Below, one piece after another: positions 1 through 5,523 of a DNA stretch of 8,078 nt (the stretch's first letter is position 1; each line of letters opens with the position of its first letter). The position numbers were made by a program, and so were the translations under genes. Origin of the DNA: Candidatus Saccharimonadota bacterium (GTDB lineage Bacteria > Patescibacteriota > Saccharimonadia > Saccharimonadales > SZUA-47); NCBI GenBank assembly GCA_017993025.1, contig JAGONL010000037.1:1-8078 (forward strand). The letters are read 5' to 3'. The notes beneath the pieces are model-generated. The model made no database searches. It was not told the DNA's origin and was given only the letters and a program-made list of their open reading frames with translations.

Positions 1-9
1 AAAGCTGCA

Positions 10-42
10 ACTCTTGACTCGTGACTCTTGACTCGTGACTCT
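10..42. repeat. Heptad tandem repeat after the transketolase gene
   Basis: Two exact copies of the 14-mer ACTCTTGACTCGTG stand side by side (10-23 and 24-37), followed by a partial copy, ACTCT. Each 14-mer is itself two 7-mers of the form ACTC(T/G)TG, so the array is about 4.7 heptads. It begins 5 bp past the transketolase stop codon and may continue or end just beyond the window edge. It lies in what should be the gap between the two transketolase subunit genes. No hairpin or T-tract is evident, so it does not look like an intrinsic terminator. Function unknown. Confidence 0.75.
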
Positions 43-46
43 AACT

Positions 47-955
47 TCAGTCATGATTGCCCTCGTTTTGTATCTTTCCGTGAAGTGTGCGTAGTTCTTT
101 CAAAGCAACTCGTGCTTGTTCGTTCTTAGGTGGTGCACCAGCAACGTCCGCCAGTCCGACCGGCATTCCGTGCCAGTGATAGTCATATTCCATATATTTA
201 ACATCTTTGCCTGGTATAGTATGCGCAATGATGACTATTGGCTTTTCAACAATTGCTCTGGCCATCGCACAAGCATCTATTACAGCTTCAATATCATTAC
301 CGTCAATCTCAATAACGTGCCAGCCAAACGCTTCCCACTTGGCGCGCAAATCCTCGAGTGGCATAACGTGCTCAGTCGTGCCATCTATTTGGATGTTATT
401 TCTGTCAATTATGCCAATTACGTGGTTAAGCTTGTACTTAGACACAAACATTGCTGCTTCCCAGATGTTTCCTTCATTTAGCTCACCGTCCCCCATAATT
501 GTATATACCCAGCGGTGGCTAATTTTGTCCATCTGGAAAGTTAAAGCAATTCCAGCGGCTTGGCTTAGACCACATCCCAGAGGTCCACTAGTGTTCTCAA
601 GGCCTGGTAACATGTCGCGTTCTGGATGTCCTTGTAGACGGCTTTTGTATTTTCTAAGCGTCTGAAGCTCGGTTCTCGGAAAATATCCTGAATTTGCCAT
701 CGTTGCGTATTGCACAGGCACGCAGTGACCGTTACTAAGAAGTATGATATCTCTGTCTTCCCAGTCAGGGTTTTTTGGGTCGTGCTTCATAATATCAAAA
801 TAGAGAGCAGTAAATATGTCTGCTAATCCTAGGGGACCGGCACTATGTCCGCTACCGGCTGTCTCAAGCATTTTTATCATGTCCTGACGAATATCATTGG
901 CAATTAATTCCAATTTCTGTATTGGCAATTTTTTGTCGGTATAATTGGAGCTCAT
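47..955 (-). CDS. Transketolase, N-terminal (thiamine-diphosphate-binding) subunit
   Basis: This 302-aa protein matches the N-terminal half of transketolase, which transfers two-carbon ketol units between pentose, tetrose and heptulose phosphates in the cytoplasm. Visible motifs are GSGHSAGPLG (residues 34-43), NGH with H77, GHPE (109-112), GPLGCGLSQAAG (124-135) and the ThDP/Mg motif GDGELNEG (155-162) ending in the N186-N187 pair; WHG (261-263) is also present. The protein stops where split transketolases end their first chain, so a C-terminal subunit gene should lie just left of the window. The open frame extends to 1036, but the first 27 codons would overlap rpe. The ATG at 953-955 gives MSSNYTDKK, the usual start of the domain, 7 bp after the rpe stop. 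No strong Shine-Dalgarno is visible, so translational coupling to rpe is likely. The Q usual in GxGQGxS is C128 here. Confidence 0.93.
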   Translation of the reverse strand: MSSNYTDKKLPIQKLELIANDIRQDMIKMLETAGSGHSAGPLGLADIFTALYFDIMKHDPKNPDWEDRDIILLSNGHCVPVQYATMANSGYFPRTELQTLRKYKSRLQGHPERDMLPGLENTSGPLGCGLSQAAGIALTFQMDKISHRWVYTIMGDGELNEGNIWEAAMFVSKYKLNHVIGIIDRNNIQIDGTTEHVMPLEDLRAKWEAFGWHVIEIDGNDIEAVIDACAMARAIVEKPIVIIAHTIPGKDVKYMEYDYHWHGMPVGLADVAGAPPKNEQARVALKELRTLHGKIQNEGNHD

Positions 956-962
956 ATAATGC

Positions 963-1604
963 TTATGATACCAGAGATTGAAGTGTAGCGTAAGCTTTTT
1001 TCGGGTCGTCAGCTTTTTTGAAGTAGCCTCCAACATTTAAGACACTAACTCCTGAATCAACGATTTGTTTGGCATTTTCTGCATTTATACCACCATCCCA
1101 GCCAATTTCTACATCCGGATATTCTTCTCTAAGTTTCTGAACCTTTTTCAAAATAGATAAATCCGCAGACCCGCCTTGATAGCCTAAATGTCCGCCAAAA
1201 ACTAAAACATGGTCAAAAAGCTCATCGATATCCATTTCCTTTAGTTCTAGAACGCTAGTCTCAGGCAAAATTGCCACTCCGGTTCTAATTCCTAGATTCT
1301 GCAACATCTCTAGGCATTCTTTCAAATCATCGGACTCAGCGTGTAAAATAACCAAGTCTGCTTCAAGATGGACTATGTCATCTATATAGTCTAACGGCTT
1401 TTGGTACATAACATGTGCATGAGTTATTAAGTCATCAGAACGCCATGCTTGGTCTATGGGCAACATCTTAGAGGGTGCAAACTCGCCGTCAGCAAAATCT
1501 ATATGCACACCATCGGCAAAAGTAGCAATCCGCTCCATTTGCTCGCGGTATTCATGCGGATCATCAGTGGTAATAGTCGGTGCAATAGCTGTTTTTCTAA
1601 TCAT
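963..1604 (-). CDS. rpe: Ribulose-phosphate 3-epimerase-like protein (divergent)
   Basis: A 213-aa TIM-barrel protein resembling ribulose-5-phosphate 3-epimerase, which interconverts ribulose-5-P and xylulose-5-P. The N-terminal IAPTITTDD corresponds to the family's IAPSILSAD. The metal and catalytic positions are kept: H34 and D36 in VHIDFADG, H64 in HAHVM, and D170 in GWDGGIN. The loop that normally reads MxVxPGxxGQ is VFGGHLGYQGG here (135-145), and two of the three active-site methionines of known Rpe enzymes are replaced (A38, V135). The ATG overlaps the rpiB stop as ATGA (1601-1604) and has a strong Shine-Dalgarno, GGAGG at 1609-1613, four bases upstream. Placement between rpiB and transketolase supports the pentose phosphate role. 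A related sugar-phosphate epimerase with altered specificity cannot be excluded. Confidence 0.82.
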   Translation of the reverse strand: MIRKTAIAPTITTDDPHEYREQMERIATFADGVHIDFADGEFAPSKMLPIDQAWRSDDLITHAHVMYQKPLDYIDDIVHLEADLVILHAESDDLKECLEMLQNLGIRTGVAILPETSVLELKEMDIDELFDHVLVFGGHLGYQGGSADLSILKKVQKLREEYPDVEIGWDGGINAENAKQIVDSGVSVLNVGGYFKKADDPKKAYATLQSLVS

Positions 1605-2050
1605 ATTGCCTCCGAATCAATCATATCAATACGCTTTTTATGCCTAGGTTCGTTACTGAACGGTTCATTCAACCATGCTTTGGCTATATTTAAATTCTCC
1701 TCAACCGACACATAGTCACCTGAAAGACATAGTATATTGCTGTCGTCATGCTCCCTTGAATGCTTGGCCACAATCTCACTCCAAGCAATTGCTGCTCTTA
1801 TACCCCTAAATCTATTTGTAGCAATTGAGACTCCTGTTGCGCTTCGACAAACTATTATTCCACGGTTTTCATCAGGCCCAGACTCTAGCAATTTCTCAGC
1901 GAGTCTTTTGGCGAATACAGGATAATCGTCCTCTGCGTCGTATTCGTATGGACCAATATCCTCAACCTCAAAACCGTGTTCAATCAAAGACTGATACATC
2001 TTTGCCTTAAGTTCAAATCCACCATGGTCTGCAGTTAAGAATACTTTCAT
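1601..2050 (-). CDS. rpiB: Ribose-5-phosphate isomerase B (RpiB/LacA/LacB family)
   Basis: This 149-aa protein has the length and fold signature of RpiB, which interconverts ribose-5-P and ribulose-5-P. Seen directly: the N-terminal strand and loop KVFLTADHGGFELK (2-15) with D8-H9, the active-site segment GIIVCRSATG (64-73) with catalytic-type C68, SIATNRFRGIRAA (75-87), and the histidine of the AxxxRxH region (H101). The anion-binding loop that follows the cysteine is normally GTGIG and is RSATG here, an unusual variant. The ATG at 2048-2050 has an AAAGGA Shine-Dalgarno (2059-2064) about 8 bases upstream. The 3' end overlaps rpe by 4 bp, so the two are translationally coupled. A 61-bp gap separates it from the small membrane-protein gene upstream and contains a weak GATAAT box (2075-2080, minus strand) that could be an internal promoter. 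Confidence 0.9.
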   Translation of the reverse strand: MKVFLTADHGGFELKAKMYQSLIEHGFEVEDIGPYEYDAEDDYPVFAKRLAEKLLESGPDENRGIIVCRSATGVSIATNRFRGIRAAIAWSEIVAKHSREHDDSNILCLSGDYVSVEENLNIAKAWLNEPFSNEPRHKKRIDMIDSEAI

Positions 2051-2111
2051 TTCGATTTTCCTTTGAGTTATACAATTATCCTATCAGAACCACAGGCTAA
2101 ATGACTACAAT

Positions 2112-2294
2112 TTATAAATCAAAAATTTCTATTGCTAAATAGCTTAAGACCGCAAGGCCCCAACCAGCCCAAACCATACCAAGAAATACACCGCTTCCGA
2201 AAATAACATAAAACGGAAAGCTAATTACTAGCATAATAAGCCCTCTATTTTTTAATGCTCTAACGCTCATAACGTGGCCTTTGGACTTTTTCAT
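2112..2294 (-). CDS. Small hypothetical two-helix membrane protein
   Basis: A 60-aa protein that I do not recognise. It has a basic N-terminus (KKSKGH, then RALKNR) followed by two hydrophobic stretches at about residues 18-38 and 41-58, joined by a glycine-rich turn (GSGVFLG). This predicts a membrane hairpin with the N-terminus inside. The first ATG is 2 bp after the gap stop codon and has no clear Shine-Dalgarno. An internal ATG at residue 9, preceded by AAAGG, would give a 52-aa form and is an alternative start. Its position between gap and rpiB, co-directional and tightly spaced, suggests co-transcription rather than a functional link to sugar metabolism. It is real rather than a chance ORF because it fills the gap between two operon genes and has a coherent membrane pattern. 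Confidence 0.65.
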   Translation of the reverse strand: MKKSKGHVMSVRALKNRGLIMLVISFPFYVIFGSGVFLGMVWAGWGLAVLSYLAIEIFDL

Positions 2295-2296
2295 TT

Positions 2297-3307
2297 CTAC
2301 GAAAGTGTCTTCCCAACGTCGACAACCATTTCAACAAGTCGATTAGAATAGCCCCATTCGTTGTCGTACCAGACTACAACTTTAGCCATGTTTCCGCCGA
2401 CTACGTTTGTTAGCAACATATCAACAGTCCCGGAGTAGCTATTACCGATGTAATCAGAGCTAACTAATGGCTCGTCAGTCACAGCCAAGATTCCTTGGTA
2501 GTACGGCTCACTTGCTTTTTTCTTGAACATTTCATTTATTTCTTCTTTTGTCACGTCCCGCTTTAACAGCATCGTTACATCAGATAGTGATACGACGCTA
2601 GTTGGTACACGCACACTTAAACCGTCAAATTTACCCTTAAGGCTTGGCACTGTTAGTCCTACAGCTTTAGCAGCACCTGTGGTTGTAGGCACTATATTCT
2701 CTGCTGCAGCCCTAGCTTCCCTCAAATCTTTACCTGGTCCATCTTGCAAGTCCTGACTGGCTGTATAGCTATGTACGGTGGTTAGCATGGCTTTTTCAAT
2801 GCCATACTCCATCTCCATAATGTCCATAACTGCAGCAATGCTGTTTGTTGTACAGCTAGCATTGCTAAGTACGTCACCGGCTTGGTCGATTTCGTCTTCA
2901 TTTGCACCAATAACTAGAGTCTTAGTCTCTTCGTCTTTTGCAGGTGCGGATATAACTATCTTCTTGGCCCCAGCCTTAATGTGAGCGCTAGCATCTGCGG
3001 TTGTTACAAACCGCCCCGTAGACTCTATGACCACGTCAACTTTCAAATCACCCCAAGGTAGAAGGTTTGGGTCTTTTTCGGCGCTAATAGGTATTTTTAC
3101 ATCGTCTACAGATATATACCCTTCGCCAGAATCAACTTTGTGCTGTAGCTGGCCGTAGTTTGTGTCATGTTTAAGTAAGTGTGCAAGTGTATGTGTATCT
3201 GTTAAATCGTTAATACCGACAACTTCTACGTCTTTTCGCTCCAGCATAATACGGAAGCTCATCCGTCCAATTCGTCCAAACCCGTTTATCGCCACCCTTG
3301 TCTTCAT
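2297..3307 (-). CDS. gap: Glyceraldehyde-3-phosphate dehydrogenase, type I
   Basis: A 336-aa phosphorylating GAPDH, which converts glyceraldehyde-3-P, NAD+ and phosphate to 1,3-bisphosphoglycerate in cytosolic glycolysis. The Rossmann motif NGFGRIGR is at 8-15 and the adenosine-ribose-binding acidic residue D34 (GIND) points to NAD preference. The catalytic nucleophile C152 sits in SNASCTTNS, and its partner H179 in TTVHSYT. PTTTGAAKAVG (207-217), SVRVPTS (231-237) and the C-terminal WYDNEWGYSNR are all intact. The loop usually reading LxDLPHKD is LQDGPGKD here, a modest deviation near the cofactor site. The ATG has a GGGAG Shine-Dalgarno (3314-3318) six bases upstream. It is the first gene of the run gap, small membrane gene, rpiB, rpe, transketolase, so its product and substrate pool connect directly to the transketolase reaction. 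Confidence 0.97.
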   Translation of the reverse strand: MKTRVAINGFGRIGRMSFRIMLERKDVEVVGINDLTDTHTLAHLLKHDTNYGQLQHKVDSGEGYISVDDVKIPISAEKDPNLLPWGDLKVDVVIESTGRFVTTADASAHIKAGAKKIVISAPAKDEETKTLVIGANEDEIDQAGDVLSNASCTTNSIAAVMDIMEMEYGIEKAMLTTVHSYTASQDLQDGPGKDLREARAAAENIVPTTTGAAKAVGLTVPSLKGKFDGLSVRVPTSVVSLSDVTMLLKRDVTKEEINEMFKKKASEPYYQGILAVTDEPLVSSDYIGNSYSGTVDMLLTNVVGGNMAKVVVWYDNEWGYSNRLVEMVVDVGKTLS

Positions 3308-3342
3308 AAAATACTCCCACTCGTTTTTGAATTATTACTTAC

Positions 3343-3365
3343 TTCTATATGAATAGAATATAGAA
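3343..3365. promoter_or_regulatory. Perfect inverted repeat upstream of gap, possible operator
   Basis: TTCTATAT (3343-3350) and its exact reverse complement ATATAGAA (3358-3365) flank a 7-base spacer. The element overlaps the proposed -10 box and start point of the gap promoter, so it could be a repressor site or an mRNA hairpin. No T-tract follows on the minus strand, so it is not a standard terminator for the transporter gene upstream. Eight-base AT-only arms can occur by chance in AT-rich DNA. Confidence 0.4.
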
Positions 3366-3383
3366 TTAAACTGTTTCTTGCAA
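3355..3383 (-). promoter_or_regulatory. Putative sigma-70-type promoter of the gap operon
   Basis: Reading the minus strand, a -35-like TTGCAA (3378-3383) and a -10-like TATTCT (3355-3360) are separated by exactly 17 bp. Each matches the consensus at four of six positions. Transcription would begin near 3348, giving a leader of about 40 nt before the gap ATG with its GGGAG ribosome site. This is the only gap of meaningful size (92 bp) upstream of the operon. Confidence 0.4.
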
Positions 3384-3399
3384 CGCTTATGGTTAATTA

Positions 3400-3966
3400 C
3401 TAACTAGTAGCTAAAAATGCTAACCCGATTACTACTAAAATCAAGCCAAGCCACTGGGCCTTTACAAACTTTTCGTTAAAGAAAATAACACCGATTATCA
3501 CCATTGGAACAACGGCTGAAGCTTTTACTGCACCAACGTAACCAGCGTTTGGAGCAAGAATTTTAGCCTGGTATATGGCAGTTAGACTAAGCATTAAGGT
3601 AAAACCGATAAATATTAATGGCCAGATGTTTTTGCTAACACTGACCCTAACATCACGCCAATAATTCTCGTGCTTCGGATTTCTCTTCGGTCTCATCAGG
3701 TACGAAATTGCTATAACAAAAACCACAGTTAGTATTGAAGAATAGAAATTAAAAGTAGTTGGATTGCTTTCCCTTAATCCAAATACTTCAATATTTGATC
3801 CGATAGATCTCGCTACAACAAGTGCCAGAATAAACCAGAGTGCTTTTTTATCTGATTTTTTAGTAACTTCATTTGAAAGCTTATAGCGGTTTATTACATA
3901 AGCGCCAATAATTATCATTAGCGCACCCATTATTCCGCTTAATGAGGGAATTTGCCCAAGTATCAA
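3400..3966 (-). CDS. EamA/DMT-type transporter, C-terminal part (out of frame with its N-terminal part)
   Basis: The C-terminal portion of a drug/metabolite-transporter-superfamily permease. From the TTG at 3964-3966 it gives 188 aa, but the frame is open without a start back to about 4026 and adds RAAGNILGAY before ILGQIPS, the motif normally found mid-protein in EamA proteins. About six hydrophobic segments follow: roughly 12-26, 43-57, 73-91, 114-132, 142-163 and 171-187. The last two carry the typical ending FFNEKF...QWLGLILVVIGLAFLA. It is almost certainly not an independent gene: the first helices of the family are encoded at 3975-4292 one frame away, and joining the frames gives a normal-length transporter. 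Substrate unknown; EamA proteins export or import small metabolites. It is unclear whether this is a pseudogene, a sequencing error or recoding. Confidence 0.75.
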   Translation of the reverse strand: MILGQIPSLSGIMGALMIIIGAYVINRYKLSNEVTKKSDKKALWFILALVVARSIGSNIEVFGLRESNPTTFNFYSSILTVVFVIAISYLMRPKRNPKHENYWRDVRVSVSKNIWPLIFIGFTLMLSLTAIYQAKILAPNAGYVGAVKASAVVPMVIIGVIFFNEKFVKAQWLGLILVVIGLAFLATS

Positions 3967-3974
3967 ATAAGCAC

Positions 3975-4292
3975 CTAGAATATTTCCTGCCGCTCTAAAG
4001 TCATAAATGGCGCAACAAGGCTTACGTCAGCTATCGAAAGTGCCTTGAAATAACAAAATAAATCAACACCACACAAGAAAACATAAAACACCATAACTAC
4101 CCAAAAATCACTTGAAAGCTCTGAGGGTAGATAAAAATGGGCAAAAAATATCGCAATAAAAATAAAAGGCAACGCGACTGCCTGCTGAAGCCAGGCAAGA
4201 GCGAGACTATCTATCCCGTCTACTACTTTTTTCTCAGTAGTACGTCGTAACACCATTGTCAAAGTTGCAAAAACAGATAGTATGAACCACAT
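3975..4292 (-). CDS. EamA/DMT-type transporter, N-terminal part (truncated by frameshift)
   Basis: This 105-aa frame encodes the first half-domain of an EamA-family permease. Hydrophobic segments lie at about 1-14, 30-51 and 62-80, followed by ALSIADVSLVAPFMTL, the conserved segment that in this family leads straight into the next helix. After L99 the frame runs into six unrelated polar residues (ERQEIF) and a TAG at 3975-3977. The missing continuation (RAAGNILGAYLILGQ) is present in the -1 frame from 3996 onward. Fusing residues 1-99 to that frame yields 99+10+188 = 297 residues, the usual DMT length. One extra base near 3994-4000, for example in the TTT run at 3997-3999, would restore it. 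The ATG has no Shine-Dalgarno but lies directly downstream of a -10 box, suggesting leaderless translation. Confidence 0.75.
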   Translation of the reverse strand: MWFILSVFATLTMVLRRTTEKKVVDGIDSLALAWLQQAVALPFIFIAIFFAHFYLPSELSSDFWVVMVFYVFLCGVDLFCYFKALSIADVSLVAPFMTLERQEIF

Positions 4293-4299
4293 TTAGGTT

Positions 4300-4328
4300 A
4301 GTATAGTTACAAAAGCAATCTTAAGCAA
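4300..4328 (-). promoter_or_regulatory. Putative leaderless promoter of the transporter gene
   Basis: On the minus strand a TATACT box (4300-4305) ends only 7 bases before the transporter ATG at 4292. A -35-like TTGCTT (4323-4328) lies 17 bp upstream of it. Transcription starting the usual 6-8 bases after the -10 would begin at or next to the A of the ATG, giving an mRNA with no leader. No ribosome binding site is present, which fits. It separates the transporter from the Nudix gene whose stop is at 4332. Confidence 0.45.
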
Positions 4329-4331
4329 AAA

Positions 4332-4763
4332 CTATAACTCTATTTTGTTATCGAGGACGTACGAAATAACTTCTTTATGACGAGGGTATTCCAGTATATC
4401 TAATGCTTCCTGGAGCGTTACCCATGCAAACTCTGAGTGCTCATAACTCAATTTAACCTTATCAGATTCACATTTTGCTGTGTAGTATATTCTAACCACA
4501 TTTGCTTCACGCTCTTGGCCCTCGTTTGACCACCTGGATACTTCTGCTTTTGCAAAAATAATTTTAGGGGACTCAACAACCAGTCCAGACTCTTCTTCTA
4601 TTTCACGAAGCGTGCCCTGTTCTAGTGTTTCTCCCTCGTCTAATACTCCTCCAGGAAAATCCCACTGCAGTGGCCTACGATTATCCGTCTCACTTCTGCG
4701 CAATAAAAGCATTTTTCCGTCAGGGTTTAATAAAACTGTTTTCTGGATAATATCAGTCCTCAT
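4332..4763 (-). CDS. Nudix hydrolase (canonical Nudix box)
   Basis: A 143-aa single-domain Nudix protein. The signature Gx5Ex7REUxEExGU is perfect: G39, E45, then REIEEESGL at 53-61, giving the Mg-binding helix-loop-helix. The surroundings are typical: LLLRRSE upstream, WDFPGG before the box, and VRIYYTAK plus EFAWVTLQEAL after it, the latter matching the W-hydrophobic ending common to this family. Enzymes of this type cleave nucleoside diphosphates linked to another moiety, such as oxidised NTPs, sugar nucleotides or NADH; the sequence does not tell which. The ATG overlaps the 3' end of the inositol-monophosphatase-like gene by 11 bp, with TAAGGAG ending 10 bases upstream. It is the last gene of the ppa cluster. 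Confidence 0.92.
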   Translation of the reverse strand: MRTDIIQKTVLLNPDGKMLLLRRSETDNRRPLQWDFPGGVLDEGETLEQGTLREIEEESGLVVESPKIIFAKAEVSRWSNEGQEREANVVRIYYTAKCESDKVKLSYEHSEFAWVTLQEALDILEYPRHKEVISYVLDNKIEL

Positions 4764-5523
4764 GTTGAATTTGCTCCTTAATGATTGGTAATAAAACTTT
4801 GTTTGTAGATGGACTTAAAAAACAGAATTCCCGCGAGTCTATGTCGTCTCTGTCAAAATGAGTTACAACAAATCCAGCCTCCCTTGCAATAAACACGACT
4901 GGAGCAAAATCCCATTGTCCGCCACCAGCGTGTGAAGTAACTACACCGTCTATCTTCCCGCTAGCAATATTTGTAAGACGACCGCCCCCGCCATATCCTA
5001 CTTCGGTATACATAATACCTGCTTCTGATAATCTTTTTGCTAAATTAGGAAATTTTACCGGTACGCCACTTGAAACAGTGATTATCGTTCTATCAATTGT
5101 TCGCATCTTAAGTTCAATCTTTTTTTCGTTTCTAAATGCCCCCTTATTCTTCAATGCCCAATAAACTATATCTTCAGCTATATCATAAACATAGCTTTGC
5201 GTCACCTCACCTTGCTCTACAAGTGCTAACAGGGTAGTGACCCCTGGCAATCCACGTATGTAGTTTTCTGTACCGTCAATTGGATCAATTAACCAATATT
5301 TATCAGTACTTCCTTGTCGGCCGTATTCCTCGCCGTAAAAACCTATATCAGGATATTCAGAAGATAGGGCACCAATTAGTTTTTTTTCTATACTTCTATC
5401 AATTTCTGTAACAACAGATGCGTCACCCTTAAACTCATAGTCCGCTTTCCCGTACACCGACATTATTTCTTTTCGAAAAGTTCTAAGCAAAGCTCTTACA
5501 AAATCAGAATTAGGTATACTCAC
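4753..5523 (-). CDS. Inositol monophosphatase-family phosphatase
   Basis: A 256-aa member of the Mg-dependent, lithium-sensitive phosphatase superfamily (IMPase, CysQ, histidinol-phosphatase and FBPase relatives). The metal-binding elements are all visible: GEE at 64-66, the signature WLIDPIDGTENY at 77-88 with D80 and D83, and the C-terminal GGQWDFAPV (201-209) with W204-D205 followed by AREAGF. The length is typical. It removes a phosphate monoester, but the substrate (inositol-1-P, PAP/PAPS, histidinol-P or a sugar phosphate) cannot be decided from the motifs. The start is a GTG (5521-5523) overlapping the upstream Nudix stop as GTGA, a coupling arrangement, with a weak GAGAG in front. Flanking by two Nudix genes and a pyrophosphatase suggests a nucleotide-derived substrate such as 3'-phosphoadenosine 5'-phosphate; that is an inference. 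Confidence 0.9.
   Translation of the reverse strand: MSIPNSDFVRALLRTFRKEIMSVYGKADYEFKGDASVVTEIDRSIEKKLIGALSSEYPDIGFYGEEYGRQGSTDKYWLIDPIDGTENYIRGLPGVTTLLALVEQGEVTQSYVYDIAEDIVYWALKNKGAFRNEKKIELKMRTIDRTIITVSSGVPVKFPNLAKRLSEAGIMYTEVGYGGGGRLTNIASGKIDGVVTSHAGGGQWDFAPVVFIAREAGFVVTHFDRDDIDSREFCFLSPSTNKVLLPIIKEQIQHED

Noticed and set aside
10..42. Heptad repeat as a CRISPR array fragment
   Set aside because: The units are 7 bp and directly adjacent, with no spacers.
116..665. Plus-strand open frames of 121 and 152 aa opposite the transketolase gene
   Set aside because: They lie antisense to a well-conserved enzyme, show no domain pattern and are cysteine/serine-rich in the way typical of shadow frames.
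956..1036. Longer transketolase reading frame beginning at 1036
   Set aside because: The extra 27 residues overlap the end of rpe, are not transketolase-like, and the ATG at 953-955 gives a normal N-terminus.
1601..1603. Alternative genetic code (TGA as glycine, as in Gracilibacteria and SR1)
   Set aside because: TGA terminates several genes exactly at their family-expected ends, and none contains an internal TGA.
3343..3365. Inverted repeat as a rho-independent terminator of the transporter gene
   Set aside because: The stem is AT-only and no T-run follows on the minus strand.
3975..4030. Programmed -1 ribosomal frameshifting in the transporter gene
   Set aside because: No slippery heptamer in the correct phase and no obvious downstream structure; a mutation or sequencing error is simpler.
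4293..4331. Terminator between the Nudix gene and the transporter gene
   Set aside because: Only a short T-run and the direct repeat TTGCTT are present, with no stable stem.
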